NCBI RefSeq assembly: GCF_900100315.1
Contig: NZ_FNFF01000021.1
Location: forward strand, 1 to 64,000
Reading direction: 5' to 3'
Length of the DNA: 64,000 nucleotides
Origin: Streptomyces indicus
GTDB lineage: Bacteria; Actinomycetota; Actinomycetes; Streptomycetales; Streptomycetaceae
In this document: positions 15,996 to 24,417 of the stretch, one piece after another
Layout: each line of letters begins with the position of its first letter
How positions within the stretch are numbered: the first letter of the stretch is position 1
Translations under genes and position numbers: made by a program
Notes under the pieces: model-generated
What the model saw: the letters and a program-made list of their open reading frames with translations, nothing else
The model's database searches: none
What the model was told of the DNA's origin: nothing

Positions 15996-17111
15996 ATGGT
16001 TCTCATAGGTCCCGAGCGCACCTCGGCCCGCACCACCCCGCGGAGCAGGCGCCTCGTTCTCGTACAGGCCGTCGGGCGGAACATGCCCGGGCTGCTGCTC
16101 GCCGTCCTCGCCGTGGCCGTGGCGGCCGGGGTGCATGCGCTGTGGCCCGGGGTTCCGATGCTCACCGCGGCCGTCGTGCTCGGTGTCGTCGCGGCGCATC
16201 TGCCCCGCGTCGGCGGGTTCGTGCGCAGTACGGGACGTGCCGGGCTCTCCACGGCCGGGAAGCGGCTGATGCGCGCCGGGATCGTCCTGCTCGGACTCAA
16301 GCTGAGCCTGGGCGACGTGGTGGCGCTGGGCTGGGAGAGCCTGGTCATGGTGGTCGGAGTCGTGGCCGCCACCTTCTTCGGCACCCGGTGGCTCGGGCGC
16401 CGGATCGGACTCTCCGACGACCAGTCGCTGCTCGTCGCCACCGGTTACGCGATCTGCGGGGCATCGGCGATCGGTGCTGTTTCGAGCGTGCTCGGCAAGA
16501 GCGAGCACGACGAGCGGCACGAGGCCGAGGTGGCCTCGTCGGTCGCCCTCGTCACCCTCTGCGGCACGCTCGCCATCGTCGTACTGCCGCTCCTGAAGGG
16601 CCCGTTGGGGATGGACGCGGTCGAATTCGGGCGGTGGGTCGGGGCGGGTGTGCACGACGTCGGCCAGGTCGTGGCCACCGCGCAGACCGCGGGTCCCGAC
16701 GCGCTGACCGAGGGCGTCCTCGTCAAGCTCATACGAGTCGCGATGCTGGCGCCGCTGGTCGCCGGCGTGGCCTTCACCCTCCACCACAGGCGCGCGCAGG
16801 GGGCCGGGGGAGAGGCGGAGGCACAGGCAGGAGCGGAGGCGCAGGGGCGCCGGCCCGCGCTCGTGCCGCTGTTCGTCGCCGGGTTCCTGGTGATGGCCGC
16901 CCTGCGCAGCACCGGACTCGTCACCCCCGGCCTTCTCGAAGCGGCCGACACCGCCCAGGAACTCCTGCTCGCCGCCGCCCTGTTCGGCCTCGGCAGCGCG
17001 GTGTACTTCCCCACCCTCACCCGCTCCGGCGCCAAGCTGGCCACGCTGGGCCTCGGCGCGTGGGTCCTCGTGGGCTCGGCGGCGTACGCGGGCGTGCTGC
17101 TCACGAGCTGA
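15996..17111 (+). CDS. YeiH-family putative sulfate-type exporter membrane protein
   Basis: This 371-residue protein has about ten membrane segments and the family's glycine-rich motifs: GIVLLGLKLSLGDVVALGW, GYAICGASAIGAVSSVLG, GAGVHDVGQVVATA. This is the YeiH/UPF0324 family, related to transporters and often annotated as sulfate exporters; the substrate is not proven for most members. A His/Glu-rich cytoplasmic loop (SEHDERHEAEV) is conserved. An alanine/glutamate-rich insert (about 265-288) separates the last segments. The ATG at 15996 fits the family N-terminus, though its ribosome-binding site is weak. Confidence 0.85.
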   Translation: MVLIGPERTSARTTPRSRRLVLVQAVGRNMPGLLLAVLAVAVAAGVHALWPGVPMLTAAVVLGVVAAHLPRVGGFVRSTGRAGLSTAGKRLMRAGIVLLGLKLSLGDVVALGWESLVMVVGVVAATFFGTRWLGRRIGLSDDQSLLVATGYAICGASAIGAVSSVLGKSEHDERHEAEVASSVALVTLCGTLAIVVLPLLKGPLGMDAVEFGRWVGAGVHDVGQVVATAQTAGPDALTEGVLVKLIRVAMLAPLVAGVAFTLHHRRAQGAGGEAEAQAGAEAQGRRPALVPLFVAGFLVMAALRSTGLVTPGLLEAADTAQELLLAAALFGLGSAVYFPTLTRSGAKLATLGLGAWVLVGSAAYAGVLLTS

Positions 17112-17236
17112 TGCCGGGCGTGCGGGGTCCGGGCGACCTGAGGTAAAGACGCGGGAAAGCCGGCGCCATGGGGCAAGATCCTCGGTGACCGAGTAAGTGC
17201 GTGCGCGATCCGGTGTACGCAGGTGAAGGGGGACGT

Positions 17237-17899
17237 ATGGCCGTCACGCTGGCCGAAGAGATCATGCTGCTGTCGCTGGACGACGAGTCCGGGACCGCCA
17301 AGCAGAGGCAGGCCGCCGCCTGGGCGGTGGCGGGCGGGATCCTGCTCGAGCTGGTGCTCGCCGGGCGGGTGACCATCGACGACAAGCACATCGTGCTCGA
17401 GGACACGGCCGAGACGGGGGAGCCGCTGCTCGACGAGCGGCTCGCCCAGCTCCCCGGCTGGATCGGCAAGCGCGGGAAGCGGCACGTGAGTTACTGGCTC
17501 ACCAAGGAGCAGGGCAAGGCCGTGGCCCCGACCGTCGCGCGGCTCTGCGAGCGGGGTGTGCTCGTGGAGGAGAAGCGCAAGACGATGGGGATCTTCCCCG
17601 TACGCCGGTATCCGGAGGCGGACGGGGCGGTCGAGACCGAGCTGCGGGAGCGGCTGCGGGCGGTCGTGCTCGAGGGCGCCGAGCCCGATGTGCGCACGGC
17701 GGGACTGGTCTCCCTGATCCACGGTGCGGGCCTGCACACGGTGGCCTTCCCCGGCCAGCGCAAGAAGGAGCTCGCGCCGCGCATGGAAGAGGTGGCCGAC
17801 GGGCAGTGGGCCGGCGAGAGCGTGCGCGCCGCCATCCGCGACATGACCGCGGTGATGGTGGCGATCACGGCGGCCACGGTCGCGACCGCCGTCGGCTGA
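17237..17899 (+). CDS. GPP34 (GOLPH3-like) family protein
   Basis: This 220-residue protein begins TLAEEIMLLSLDDESG, the typical N-terminus of bacterial GPP34 proteins related to eukaryotic GOLPH3. GOLPH3 binds phosphoinositides; the bacterial proteins, numerous in Streptomyces, have no settled function. The middle is alpha-helical (AAAWAVAGGILLELVLAGRV) and the C-terminus has a hydrophobic helix (DMTAVMVAITAATVATAVG) that could contact the membrane. The ATG at 17237 has GAAGGGGGA upstream; the frame opens earlier at 17201. A terminator follows at 17963. Confidence 0.85.
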   Translation: MAVTLAEEIMLLSLDDESGTAKQRQAAAWAVAGGILLELVLAGRVTIDDKHIVLEDTAETGEPLLDERLAQLPGWIGKRGKRHVSYWLTKEQGKAVAPTVARLCERGVLVEEKRKTMGIFPVRRYPEADGAVETELRERLRAVVLEGAEPDVRTAGLVSLIHGAGLHTVAFPGQRKKELAPRMEEVADGQWAGESVRAAIRDMTAVMVAITAATVATAVG

Positions 17900-17962
17900 C
17901 CCGCGGACCGCCGTCGGCTGACCCGCTGGGCCACGCCGCCGCCGGCCCGCCGCACACACCGC

Positions 17963-17996
17963 GAAGGACCGCACCCTGCTCCGGGTGCGGTCCTTC
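17963..17996. terminator. 14-bp perfect hairpin between convergent genes
   Basis: gaaggaccgcaccc (17963-17976) and gggtgcggtccttc (17983-17996) pair around a 6-nt loop between the GPP34 stop and the bL37 stop; it can serve both directions. Confidence 0.8.
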
Positions 17997-18027
17997 GTCC
18001 GTCCTCCATGTGGGGGAAGGCGGTGGC

Positions 18028-18102
18028 TCAGGTGTTGGGGCGCTTGCCGTGGTTGGCCTTCTTCTTCTTGCGGGCCCTGCGCTTGTTGCCTCGGGTGGAC
18101 AT
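18028..18102 (-). CDS. 50S ribosomal protein bL37 (24 residues)
   Basis: The 25-codon minus-strand frame reads MSTRGNKRRARKKKKANHG then KRPNT and stop. It is almost entirely basic and ends in the KANHGKRPN signature of the actinobacterial bL37 protein found in mycobacterial ribosome structures. A strong AGGGAGG lies 6 bp before the ATG. It is usually missed by gene finders because of its size. It is convergent with GPP34 and divergent from the Bax-inhibitor gene. Confidence 0.88.
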   Translation of the reverse strand: MSTRGNKRRARKKKKANHGKRPNT

Positions 18103-18320
18103 GCGGCCTCCCTGGAATTGCGTCGTATTGCACGGCTACGGGCTGTTTGCCCATGCCCTGACGAGTCTAGGTTCGCGGCCCTGGGTACGCGTCCGGAACA
18201 GAGGCGAGTGCCCCGTCGTTCAAGGGGATGGGAAAGATCCTCCCTGAGCACTAGGGTGCATCTTTTGCTAACGCATTACTCTTGACCTAAGGCCGCGCAG
18301 GGTGGCCATGGAGGAGTGAG

Positions 18321-19217
18321 ATGAGGAGCAGTAACCCGGTCTTCTCGCGACGGGGGTTCAGCCGCGACAACGGCCACGCGGGCTTCAACGCCGGGCCGCA
18401 GGCCGGGGGCCCCGCCGTAGGCACTCAGGGCAACCCGTACGCGGGCGGCAACCCGTACGCGCAGCCCACCGCAGCGCCGACGAACCCTTACGCGCAGAAC
18501 CCGTACGCGCAGCAGGACCTCCAGCACGGTGCGCCGCAGGCGCCCGTGACCACCGGTAACCGGATGACGATGGACGACGTGGTGGCCCGTACGGGCATCA
18601 CGCTCGGCCTGGTCATCGCCGGTGCCGCCGTCGCCTGGATCATGGACCTCGCGCTGCCGCTCGCGGTGGGCGCCGGTCTGGTCGCGATGGTGCTCGCGCT
18701 CGTGCAGTCCTTCAAGCGCAAGCCCGTCCCCGCGCTGATCCTGGGCTATGCCGCGCTCGAGGGCCTGTTCCTCGGCGCCATCAGCAACTACGTCAACACG
18801 TTCGTGGCGGAGGGCGCGGCCATGCAGGCCGTCCTCGGCACGATGGCCGTGTTCGTGACGATGCTCGTGCTGTACAAGACGCGCATCGTCCGGGTCACCG
18901 CGCGCTTCACGCGCTACCTGATCATCGCGGCCACCGCGTTCCTGGTCCTGACGGCTGTGAACCTGCTGTTCATGGTCTTCGGCGGCGGCGACGGCCTCGG
19001 CTTCCGCAGCGGCGGCCTCGGCATCGTCTTCGGCATCGTCGGCATCCTGCTCGGCGCCTTCTTCCTCGCCCTGGACTTCAAGCAGGTCGAGGACGGCATC
19101 GCCTACGGCGCGCCGCGTGAGGAGTCCTGGCTGGCCGCCTTCGGTCTGACCATGACGCTGGTCTGGATCTACCTCGAGATGCTGCGTCTGATCTCGATCC
19201 TGCAAGGCAACGACTAG
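18321..19217 (+). CDS. Bax inhibitor-1/YccA family membrane protein
   Basis: This 298-residue protein has a disordered N-terminal 75 residues with four NPYA repeats, then seven membrane segments typical of the BI-1/YccA (TMBIM) family starting at GITLGLVIAGAAVAWIMDLA and ending FGLTMTLVWIYLEMLRLIS. Family members are membrane channels or modulators of ion and protein homeostasis; the bacterial role is poorly defined. It is a single gene with a terminator at 19254. The 218 bp before it contain A/T-rich sequence (cttttgctaacgcattactc) likely to include its promoter. Confidence 0.9.
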   Translation: MRSSNPVFSRRGFSRDNGHAGFNAGPQAGGPAVGTQGNPYAGGNPYAQPTAAPTNPYAQNPYAQQDLQHGAPQAPVTTGNRMTMDDVVARTGITLGLVIAGAAVAWIMDLALPLAVGAGLVAMVLALVQSFKRKPVPALILGYAALEGLFLGAISNYVNTFVAEGAAMQAVLGTMAVFVTMLVLYKTRIVRVTARFTRYLIIAATAFLVLTAVNLLFMVFGGGDGLGFRSGGLGIVFGIVGILLGAFFLALDFKQVEDGIAYGAPREESWLAAFGLTMTLVWIYLEMLRLISILQGND

Positions 19218-19253
19218 CAGGACCACTGACGGCCAGGCCGTCGGCAGTACGCG

Positions 19254-19285
19254 AAGGGGCTCCCGGTTTCCGCCGGGAGCCCCTT
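19254..19285. terminator. 13-bp perfect hairpin terminator
   Basis: aaggggctcccgg (19254-19266) and ccgggagcccctt (19273-19285) pair around tttccg and are followed by TT, between the convergent BI-1 and DUF4287-like genes. Confidence 0.8.
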
Positions 19286-19326
19286 TCACGTATGCAGGCA
19301 CATCGTGCGGTCGTCGCCGGGAGGCT

Positions 19327-19557
19327 TCAACGCAGCCTGCGCGCGGCCCTCCTCATGTCGTACTCGTGGATGATCGCCTTGGCGTGGCCGTACGACAGGT
19401 CGTACTCGTGGCGCAGCCAGCTGACCTTCTCCTCGAAGCGGAGGAAGGCGGGGCCGTCGTCGACGGCGCGGAGCCAGTCGGACACTTCGCGGCCCGTGCA
19501 GTGGGGGATGCGGGCGAGCAGGTTGCGATGGGTCTCCTCGGAGAAGACTAGGGACAT
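19327..19557 (-). CDS. Small conserved protein, DUF4287-like
   Basis: This 76-residue protein (MSLVFSEETHRNLLARIPHC...) has the pattern REVSDWLRAVDDGPAFLRF, EKVSWLRHEYDLSYGHAKAI and a terminal basic helix, matching the small proteins annotated with DUF4287 in actinobacteria. The ATG at 19557 is preceded by GGAGG. Function is unknown. It is divergent from the hypothetical gene at 19673. Confidence 0.75.
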   Translation of the reverse strand: MSLVFSEETHRNLLARIPHCTGREVSDWLRAVDDGPAFLRFEEKVSWLRHEYDLSYGHAKAIIHEYDMRRAARRLR

Positions 19558-19672
19558 CGGCGCCTCCGGACGCTGGCGTATGGGCGTGTGGGGTCGGAAG
19601 TCCTCTTCACGCCACCGTGCCTGAGCGTTCGGTTGTTGGCAATGCCCCGCGAGCGGCGCATAGGGTCGCCTT

Positions 19673-19984
19673 GTGCTTGATACGACGCCGCTGAACGCCG
19701 CCGTGGACCGCTTCGCCGACCGGCTGCGGGCCGCACCGCAGAGCCGCCTCCAGAGGGGCGCCGCAGCCGAAGCGCTCGCTCTGGCCAGGGAGTTGGCACG
19801 GCGTGCCCAGATCATCGAGGGCGTCGAGGGCGGGCCGTACGAGATGGCGGACGCCGGGATGTTCGCCGTGGCCGATCAAGTCACGGTCGCCGGACGGGAC
19901 TTGGCGCTCGTCCTGGAAAATCATGAGGAGCTCGCGGAAGCAGTGGCTCTGGTCGAGGAGGCGCAGAAACGCGCCGGTGTGTGA
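19673..19984 (+). CDS. Conserved hypothetical protein, 103 residues
   Basis: The protein is almost all alpha-helical (LNAAVDRFADRLRAAPQSRL; ALALARELARRAQIIEG) and acidic, with no signal peptide or recognisable catalytic motif. The GTG at 19673 is the only upstream start consistent with the divergent neighbour. A 21-bp hairpin follows the stop. I do not recognise the family beyond recalling similar short Streptomyces proteins. Confidence 0.7.
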   Translation: MLDTTPLNAAVDRFADRLRAAPQSRLQRGAAAEALALARELARRAQIIEGVEGGPYEMADAGMFAVADQVTVAGRDLALVLENHEELAEAVALVEEAQKRAGV

Positions 19985-19992
19985 GTCGTGAA

Positions 19993-20041
19993 ACGGCAGT
20001 GCGCCGGGGAGCCCGACAAGGGCTCCCCGGCGCACTGCCGT
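19993..20041. terminator. 21-bp perfect hairpin, bidirectional terminator
   Basis: Arms 19993-20013 and 20021-20041 are exact reverse complements around a 7-nt loop (cgacaag), between the convergent stops at 19984 and 20080. Confidence 0.85.
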
Positions 20042-20079
20042 GTGGGGGTCGACTCTGCCGCGCGCGGGAGCGCGGCGCC

Positions 20080-20949
20080 TTACGCGGAGGCGATGACGCG
20101 GTCCGCGAGGATGTACACGTTCTCCTCGCCGCAGGCGAAGGTCAGCGAGTAGGCGCCGGAGACTCCGGAGCCGCCGAGCAGCACCGGGGTGTCGCCGCCT
20201 TCCAGGGCGGCGGCCAGGCGCTCCGCGGTCTCGCGGTGACCCGGGGTCATGCAGAGCGTGGTGCCGTCGGTGAAGACGTAGACGTCGAGGGTGCCGAGCG
20301 GGCCCGGACGCACGTCGCACAGGGCGGTACGGGCGTCGGCGAGGGCCGCGAGGCGGGTCACGGTGTGCTCGTGGTCGCCGGAGAGCGCGGCGCTCTCGCG
20401 GGCGGGGCCGGCGGCCTGCACCGGGACGAAGTCCGGGTGCGAGGGGTGGCGGCGGCGGGCGGCGGCGAGCTCGGGGGAGTCGCCGGGGTGCTCGTCGGCG
20501 GTGGCCAGCTCCTCGGCGGCCTCCGCGAGCTCCAGGTCGCGCTCGAGACCCTCCAGGTCGAGCTCGCCCAGCTCGCGCTCCAGGCCGACGAAGTCGGACT
20601 GGCGCGGCAGGAACAGCTCCTCCGCGAGGTGCGGCGGCAGGGTGCCGAGCAGCGAGGGGGCGTCGGCGGCGTCGCGCGCCTCCTGGGCGGCCCAGAACGC
20701 GCGGGCCTCGGCGAGCTCGCGCTCGCGCTCCTCGGCCAGGGCCTCGGCGACGGCGCTGCGGATGGCCTCCGTACCGGGGTGCTCCACGGCGCTGCGGGCG
20801 GCCGGCACACGGGCCTGGCCTGCGGCGATCTCGGATCGCAGGGCGGATATCTGCTTCTGCAGGCCCCGCACGGTGTGCAGCGCCACGGCGCCGACCATGG
20901 CCGTGGCAGCGGCGATGGCGAGCAGCAGGACACTCAAGGTGACACTCAC
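20080..20949 (-). CDS. Membrane-anchored coiled-coil protein of unknown function
   Basis: This 289-residue protein has one N-terminal membrane helix (VTLSVLLLAIAAATAMVGAV), a coiled-coil segment (RGLQKQISALRSEIAAG), and a long Glu/Leu-rich helical region (about 75-150). A compact C-terminal domain contains LDVYVFTDGTTLCMTPGHRE and a final ENVYILADRVIAS. The GTG at 20949 has AGGAG 8 bp upstream. It is probably anchored in the membrane with a cytoplasmic or wall-facing helical stalk. No family recognised. Confidence 0.75.
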   Translation of the reverse strand: MSVTLSVLLLAIAAATAMVGAVALHTVRGLQKQISALRSEIAAGQARVPAARSAVEHPGTEAIRSAVAEALAEERERELAEARAFWAAQEARDAADAPSLLGTLPPHLAEELFLPRQSDFVGLERELGELDLEGLERDLELAEAAEELATADEHPGDSPELAAARRRHPSHPDFVPVQAAGPARESAALSGDHEHTVTRLAALADARTALCDVRPGPLGTLDVYVFTDGTTLCMTPGHRETAERLAAALEGGDTPVLLGGSGVSGAYSLTFACGEENVYILADRVIASA

Positions 20950-21100
20950 TGACGTACTCCTGGTTTCAAAGTCGACCCCCGACTTCCTACAACAGCTTGT
21001 CGTGCGGGCGTAAAGCCTGTCAGTGGAGAAGGTCACGAATCGGACGGGTCGTTTGACCTCACCCGTATGGGTGTACACCGCTGACCTGCGGATATGCCGC

Positions 21101-21131
21101 TCCCCCAGGACATTGGTCACATCCTGGGGGA
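21101..21131. terminator. 10-bp perfect hairpin downstream of the thiolase
   Basis: tcccccagga (21101-21110) and tcctggggga (21122-21131) pair around an 11-nt loop, downstream of the minus-strand thiolase stop at 21207. Confidence 0.6.
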
Positions 21132-21206
21132 GATTGGGTCACGGCCGGGGCTCGGCGCAGCGTGGCCGAAAACGGTCGCGCAGCGCGGCCGTTCGCATCC
21201 GTACGG

Positions 21207-22427
21207 TCAGCTCAGGCGCTCGATGACCATCGCCATGCCCTGGCCGCCGCCGACGCACATGGTCTCCAGACCGAACTGCTTGTCGTGGAACTGGAGGCTG
21301 TTGATGAGCGTGCCGGTGATGCGGGCGCCCGTCATGCCGAAGGGGTGGCCGACGGCGATGGCGCCGCCGTTGACGTTCAGCTTGTCGATGTCGATGCCCA
21401 GGTCGCGGTACGAGGGGATGACCTGGGCCGCGAAGGCCTCGTTGATCTCGACCAGGTCGATGTCGTCGATGGTCAGGCCCGCGCGCTTGAGGGCCTGCTT
21501 GCTCGCCTCGACCGGGCCGAGGCCCATGATCTCGGGGGACAGGCCGGTCACGCCGGTGGAGACGATGCGGGCGAGCGGGGTCAGGCCCAGCTCGCGGGCC
21601 TTGGTGTCGCTCATGATGACCACGGCCGCGGCGCCGTCGTTCAGCGGGCAGCAGTTGCCGGCCGTGATCAGGCCGTCGGGGCGGAAGACCGGCTTGAGAC
21701 CGGAGACGCCCTCCATGGTGACGCCGGCGCGCGGGCCGTCGTCCTTGGAGACGACCGTGCCGTCGGGCAGCGTGACCGGGGTGATCTCGCGCTCCCAGAA
21801 GCCGTTCTTGATGGCTTCCTCGGCGAGGTTCTGCGAGCGGACGCCGAACTCGTCCATGTCCTGACGCGTCACGCCCTTGATACGGGCCAGGTTCTCGGCG
21901 GTCTGGCCCATCGCGATGTAGGCGTCGGGCAGCAGGCCGTCCTCGCGCGGGTCGTGCCAGGAGGCGCCGGTGGACTGGGCGACCTCGGCGGTACGGGCCT
22001 CGGCCTCGGCGAAGATCGGGTTGTGCGTGCCCGGCATGCCGTCCGAGGAGCCGTTGACGAAGCGCGAGACGGTCTCGACGCCGGCCGAGATGAACACGTC
22101 GCCCTCGCCGGCCTTGATGGCGTGCAGTGCCATCCGGGTCGTCTGGAGCGAGCTGGAGCAGTACCGGGTGACCGTGCAGCCCGGCAGGTGGTCCATGCCC
22201 ATCTGGATCGCGACGATGCGGCCCAGGTTGTGGCCCTGCTCGCCGCCCGGCAGACCGCAGCCGAGCATCAGGTCGTCGATGTCCTTCGGGTCCAGCTCGG
22301 GGACCTTGGCCAGGGCGGCCTGGATGATCGTGGCGGTGAGGTCGTCGGGCCGCAGCTCCTTGAGGGAGCCCTTGCCGGCGCGGCCGATGGGGGAGCGGGC
22401 GGTGGAGACGATCACGGCTTCGGGCAT
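21207..22427 (-). CDS. Thiolase (acetyl-CoA C-acyltransferase)
   Basis: This 406-residue enzyme carries all thiolase active-site elements: the acyl-accepting Cys90 in CTVTRYCSSSLQT, the NEAFA motif, the histidine in GGAIAVGHPFGMTGAR and the second cysteine in CVGGGQGMAMV. It cleaves 3-ketoacyl-CoA in beta-oxidation or condenses acetyl-CoA. GTG 22430 immediately precedes ATG 22427; GGAG lies upstream. The upstream gap holds a long inverted repeat (22573-22614) that looks like a TetR-type operator. No dehydrogenase/hydratase partner adjoins it. Confidence 0.92.
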   Translation of the reverse strand: MPEAVIVSTARSPIGRAGKGSLKELRPDDLTATIIQAALAKVPELDPKDIDDLMLGCGLPGGEQGHNLGRIVAIQMGMDHLPGCTVTRYCSSSLQTTRMALHAIKAGEGDVFISAGVETVSRFVNGSSDGMPGTHNPIFAEAEARTAEVAQSTGASWHDPREDGLLPDAYIAMGQTAENLARIKGVTRQDMDEFGVRSQNLAEEAIKNGFWEREITPVTLPDGTVVSKDDGPRAGVTMEGVSGLKPVFRPDGLITAGNCCPLNDGAAAVVIMSDTKARELGLTPLARIVSTGVTGLSPEIMGLGPVEASKQALKRAGLTIDDIDLVEINEAFAAQVIPSYRDLGIDIDKLNVNGGAIAVGHPFGMTGARITGTLINSLQFHDKQFGLETMCVGGGQGMAMVIERLS

Positions 22428-22572
22428 CACGGGCTCCGGTTCTCGGGGGGCGGCTGAGGTGGGCGTCCGGCTTCGGCTCGGCCGGCCGGGAGGTCCGCGG
22501 CACGGCCGAATCGGAAGTTACCCGTACGTACGGTCAAGGTCACCGGGTACGGACTGTGACGCCCGCCTCTTT

Positions 22573-22614
22573 CTGAGCGTGCGCTTAGTCGTGCGGTCCT
22601 AAGCGTACGCTCAG
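22573..22614. promoter_or_regulatory. 16-bp inverted repeat, candidate TetR-type operator
   Basis: ctgagcgtgcgcttag (22573-22588) and ctaagcgtacgctcag (22599-22614) are inverted with one mismatch, separated by 10 bp. Each arm is itself nearly palindromic, as in paired TetR-family sites. It lies upstream of the thiolase start and after the stop of the SnoaL-like gene. Confidence 0.6.
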
Positions 22615-22620
22615 TAGGCC

Positions 22621-23043
22621 TCACTCCGGAAGCGTGAAGGTGTTCTGGTTCGCCGTGAGCAGCCAGCGGCCGTCCTCCTTGGCCATCACATACAGGGGTG
22701 AGGTCGGGTGGCCCGTGGGCTCGCCGTCGAGCGTCAGGTACTGGCCGCGCGCCTTGACCGCCGCCACGTCGGGGCGGATGAACAGCACGTCCACCAGCTC
22801 GTAGCTGACCGAGCCGTCCGTCATGGCCCCGGGCAGCGTCCTGCGCGTGAACGCGGCGATCTCGTCGAGCCCGGTGAGCAGCTTGCCGTGTGCCGTGGTC
22901 CAGATCGCGTCCGCGCGGAACAGGCCGAGGAATTCCTCCACGTCCTCGTTCACCTGGGCGTGCTCCAGCGTGGCGATGACCTGCTCGATGGCTTCGAGGT
23001 CGGCCCGGACGTCCTGCTGCGAAGTCGTTGTCGTCGTGTTCAT
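22621..23043 (-). CDS. SnoaL-like/DUF4440 family small protein (SgcJ/EcaC type)
   Basis: This 140-residue protein matches the cone-shaped alpha+beta SnoaL-like/NTF2 fold. Helices around DLEAIEQVIATLEHAQVNED lead to FLGLFRADAIWTTAHGKLL, LDEIAAFTRRTLPGAM, and the closing strands YVMAKEDGRWLLTANQNTF. SgcJ/EcaC-type proteins are often annotated as oxidoreductases without evidence. ATG 23043 is used; GTG 23052 is an alternative. A perfect 22-bp palindrome lies just upstream. Confidence 0.8.
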   Translation of the reverse strand: MNTTTTTSQQDVRADLEAIEQVIATLEHAQVNEDVEEFLGLFRADAIWTTAHGKLLTGLDEIAAFTRRTLPGAMTDGSVSYELVDVLFIRPDVAAVKARGQYLTLDGEPTGHPTSPLYVMAKEDGRWLLTANQNTFTLPE

Positions 23044-23057
23044 GCGCACCACCCTCG

Positions 23058-23079
23058 GACCTCAAGCAAGCTTGAGGTC
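23058..23079. promoter_or_regulatory. Perfect 22-bp palindrome, MerR-type operator candidate
   Basis: gacctcaagc-aa-gcttgaggtc has 10-bp perfect arms and resembles the CCTCAAG...CTTGAGG boxes bound by MerR-family activators. A TTGACC hexamer (minus strand, 23081-23076) overlaps its edge. No MerR gene is in the window nearby. Confidence 0.65.
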
Positions 23080-23121
23080 AAGGGGGTTGAGGAATTTCGC
23101 CCCGCGGCAGGTGCGCGCGTC

Positions 23122-24171
23122 TCAGGGCGCCGCACGCTCCGTCGGCTCGGACGGCGCCGAAGCCGCCGGGGCGGGCGCAGCCGGCTCCGGCTCCTCGATC
23201 CGCTGCCGGCGCCGGCGCTTGAGCAGCGCCCACGGTCCGCGCGGCCCGGTCGGCATCGCGGCCGTGACCTCCGTACCGCCCTCGGAAGCCGCCTGGGCCG
23301 CGGCGCGGGCCACCGGCAGGAAGCCCTCGTTGCGGGTCGCGTCCGGGCGCTCCTCCTCCGCCGGCCAGAGGCCGAGCGAGGCGCAGACCGTCGGAAGCAC
23401 CGCCATCGCGGCTGTCGCGTAGCCCTCCGCGGACGGGTGGTAGTTGTCCAGCGAGAACATCTCGCGCGGATTCGCCGAGAACTCGGGGCCGAGCAGATCG
23501 CCCAGCGACACGGTGCGGCCGCCCTGTTCGACGACACCGATCGTCTGGGCGGCCGCGAGCTGGCGGGAGACCCGGCGGGCCAGCCACCGCAGCGGCTGGT
23601 ACACCTGCTCCACCGAGCCCAGGTCGGGGCAGGTGCCCACCACCACCTCACAGCCCGCCGTACGGAGCCTGCGCACCGCGGCGGAGAGGTAGCGGACCGA
23701 CTTCGTGGGCGGCATCCGGTGCGTCACGTCGTTCGCACCGATCATGATCACGCAGACGTCGGGGACCGGGCCGCTGTTCGCGAGCACCAGCGTGACCTGG
23801 CGGTCCAAGTCGTCGGACTGGGCCCCGGGCAGCGCCACGTTGAGCAGCTCCACCGGGCGCTCCGCCACCGCCGCGAGTCCCTGCGCGAGCAGGGCGCCCG
23901 GGGTCTGCCGCGCCCTGCGCACGCCCTGTCCCGCCGCCGTGGAGTCGCCGAGCATCGTGAGCCGCAGCGGCGGGGAGCCGTCCGCGTACGACCGTCCGTA
24001 CAGTCCGTTGGCGCGGGGCGGGATGGGAGCGATCCCGTTGCCCACCGAACGCTTCGCCAGCTGCACCTCCGCCAGCACCAGACCCACCGCGGCCGCGCCC
24101 GCAAGCCCGATCCCTCCGCCGCCGAACGCCGCTCCCGCGGCGATCCGCCGTGCCACCCTCGCCCTCGACAT
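23122..24171 (-). CDS. SGNH/GDSL hydrolase, membrane-anchored or secreted
   Basis: This 349-residue protein starts with basic residues and a hydrophobic stretch (GGIGLAGAAAVGLVLAEVQL) that acts as signal anchor. It then has the four SGNH blocks: LGDSTAAGQ (nucleophile Ser77), the block II glycine region in VALPGAQSDD, GANDVTH with the block III asparagine, and DNYHPSAEGY with the catalytic Asp and His. Such enzymes are esterases or deacylases of lipids or polysaccharides. The C-terminal 60 residues are disordered, Arg then Pro/Ala/Glu rich. The ATG at 24171 precedes the hydrophobic segment; the long upstream frame is antisense to cbs. Confidence 0.88.
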   Translation of the reverse strand: MSRARVARRIAAGAAFGGGGIGLAGAAAVGLVLAEVQLAKRSVGNGIAPIPPRANGLYGRSYADGSPPLRLTMLGDSTAAGQGVRRARQTPGALLAQGLAAVAERPVELLNVALPGAQSDDLDRQVTLVLANSGPVPDVCVIMIGANDVTHRMPPTKSVRYLSAAVRRLRTAGCEVVVGTCPDLGSVEQVYQPLRWLARRVSRQLAAAQTIGVVEQGGRTVSLGDLLGPEFSANPREMFSLDNYHPSAEGYATAAMAVLPTVCASLGLWPAEEERPDATRNEGFLPVARAAAQAASEGGTEVTAAMPTGPRGPWALLKRRRRQRIEEPEPAAPAPAASAPSEPTERAAP

Positions 24172-24306
24172 GGACCGCAGCCACCTCCCGTTCACACCGC
24201 GGCGTATGCGGCGCCGTCCACGCCGCGGCGTCACGCGGCGCCGTACACCAACTGCTTGCCCCGTCGCGCAGGTCATCCAATCTCTCTGCACCGGAGTGGC
24301 CCCCGC

Positions 24307-24354
24307 CTTGTGCGCGGAGTGGCCGTCCTGTTGTGCGCAGAGTGGCCGTCCTCG
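24307..24354. repeat. Two tandem copies of a 22-bp sequence upstream of cbs
   Basis: ttgtgcgcggagtggccgtc and ttgtgcgcagagtggccgtc repeat with a period of 22 bp about 70-110 bp before the cbs start. The position would suit a regulator-binding array or a duplicated promoter element; no further evidence. Confidence 0.45.
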
Positions 24355-24417
24355 CGCATGCCGCACCCTTAAGCTGACGGCCGTCCCAGGCAAAGACCGG
24401 AGAACCCGGAGACAACG

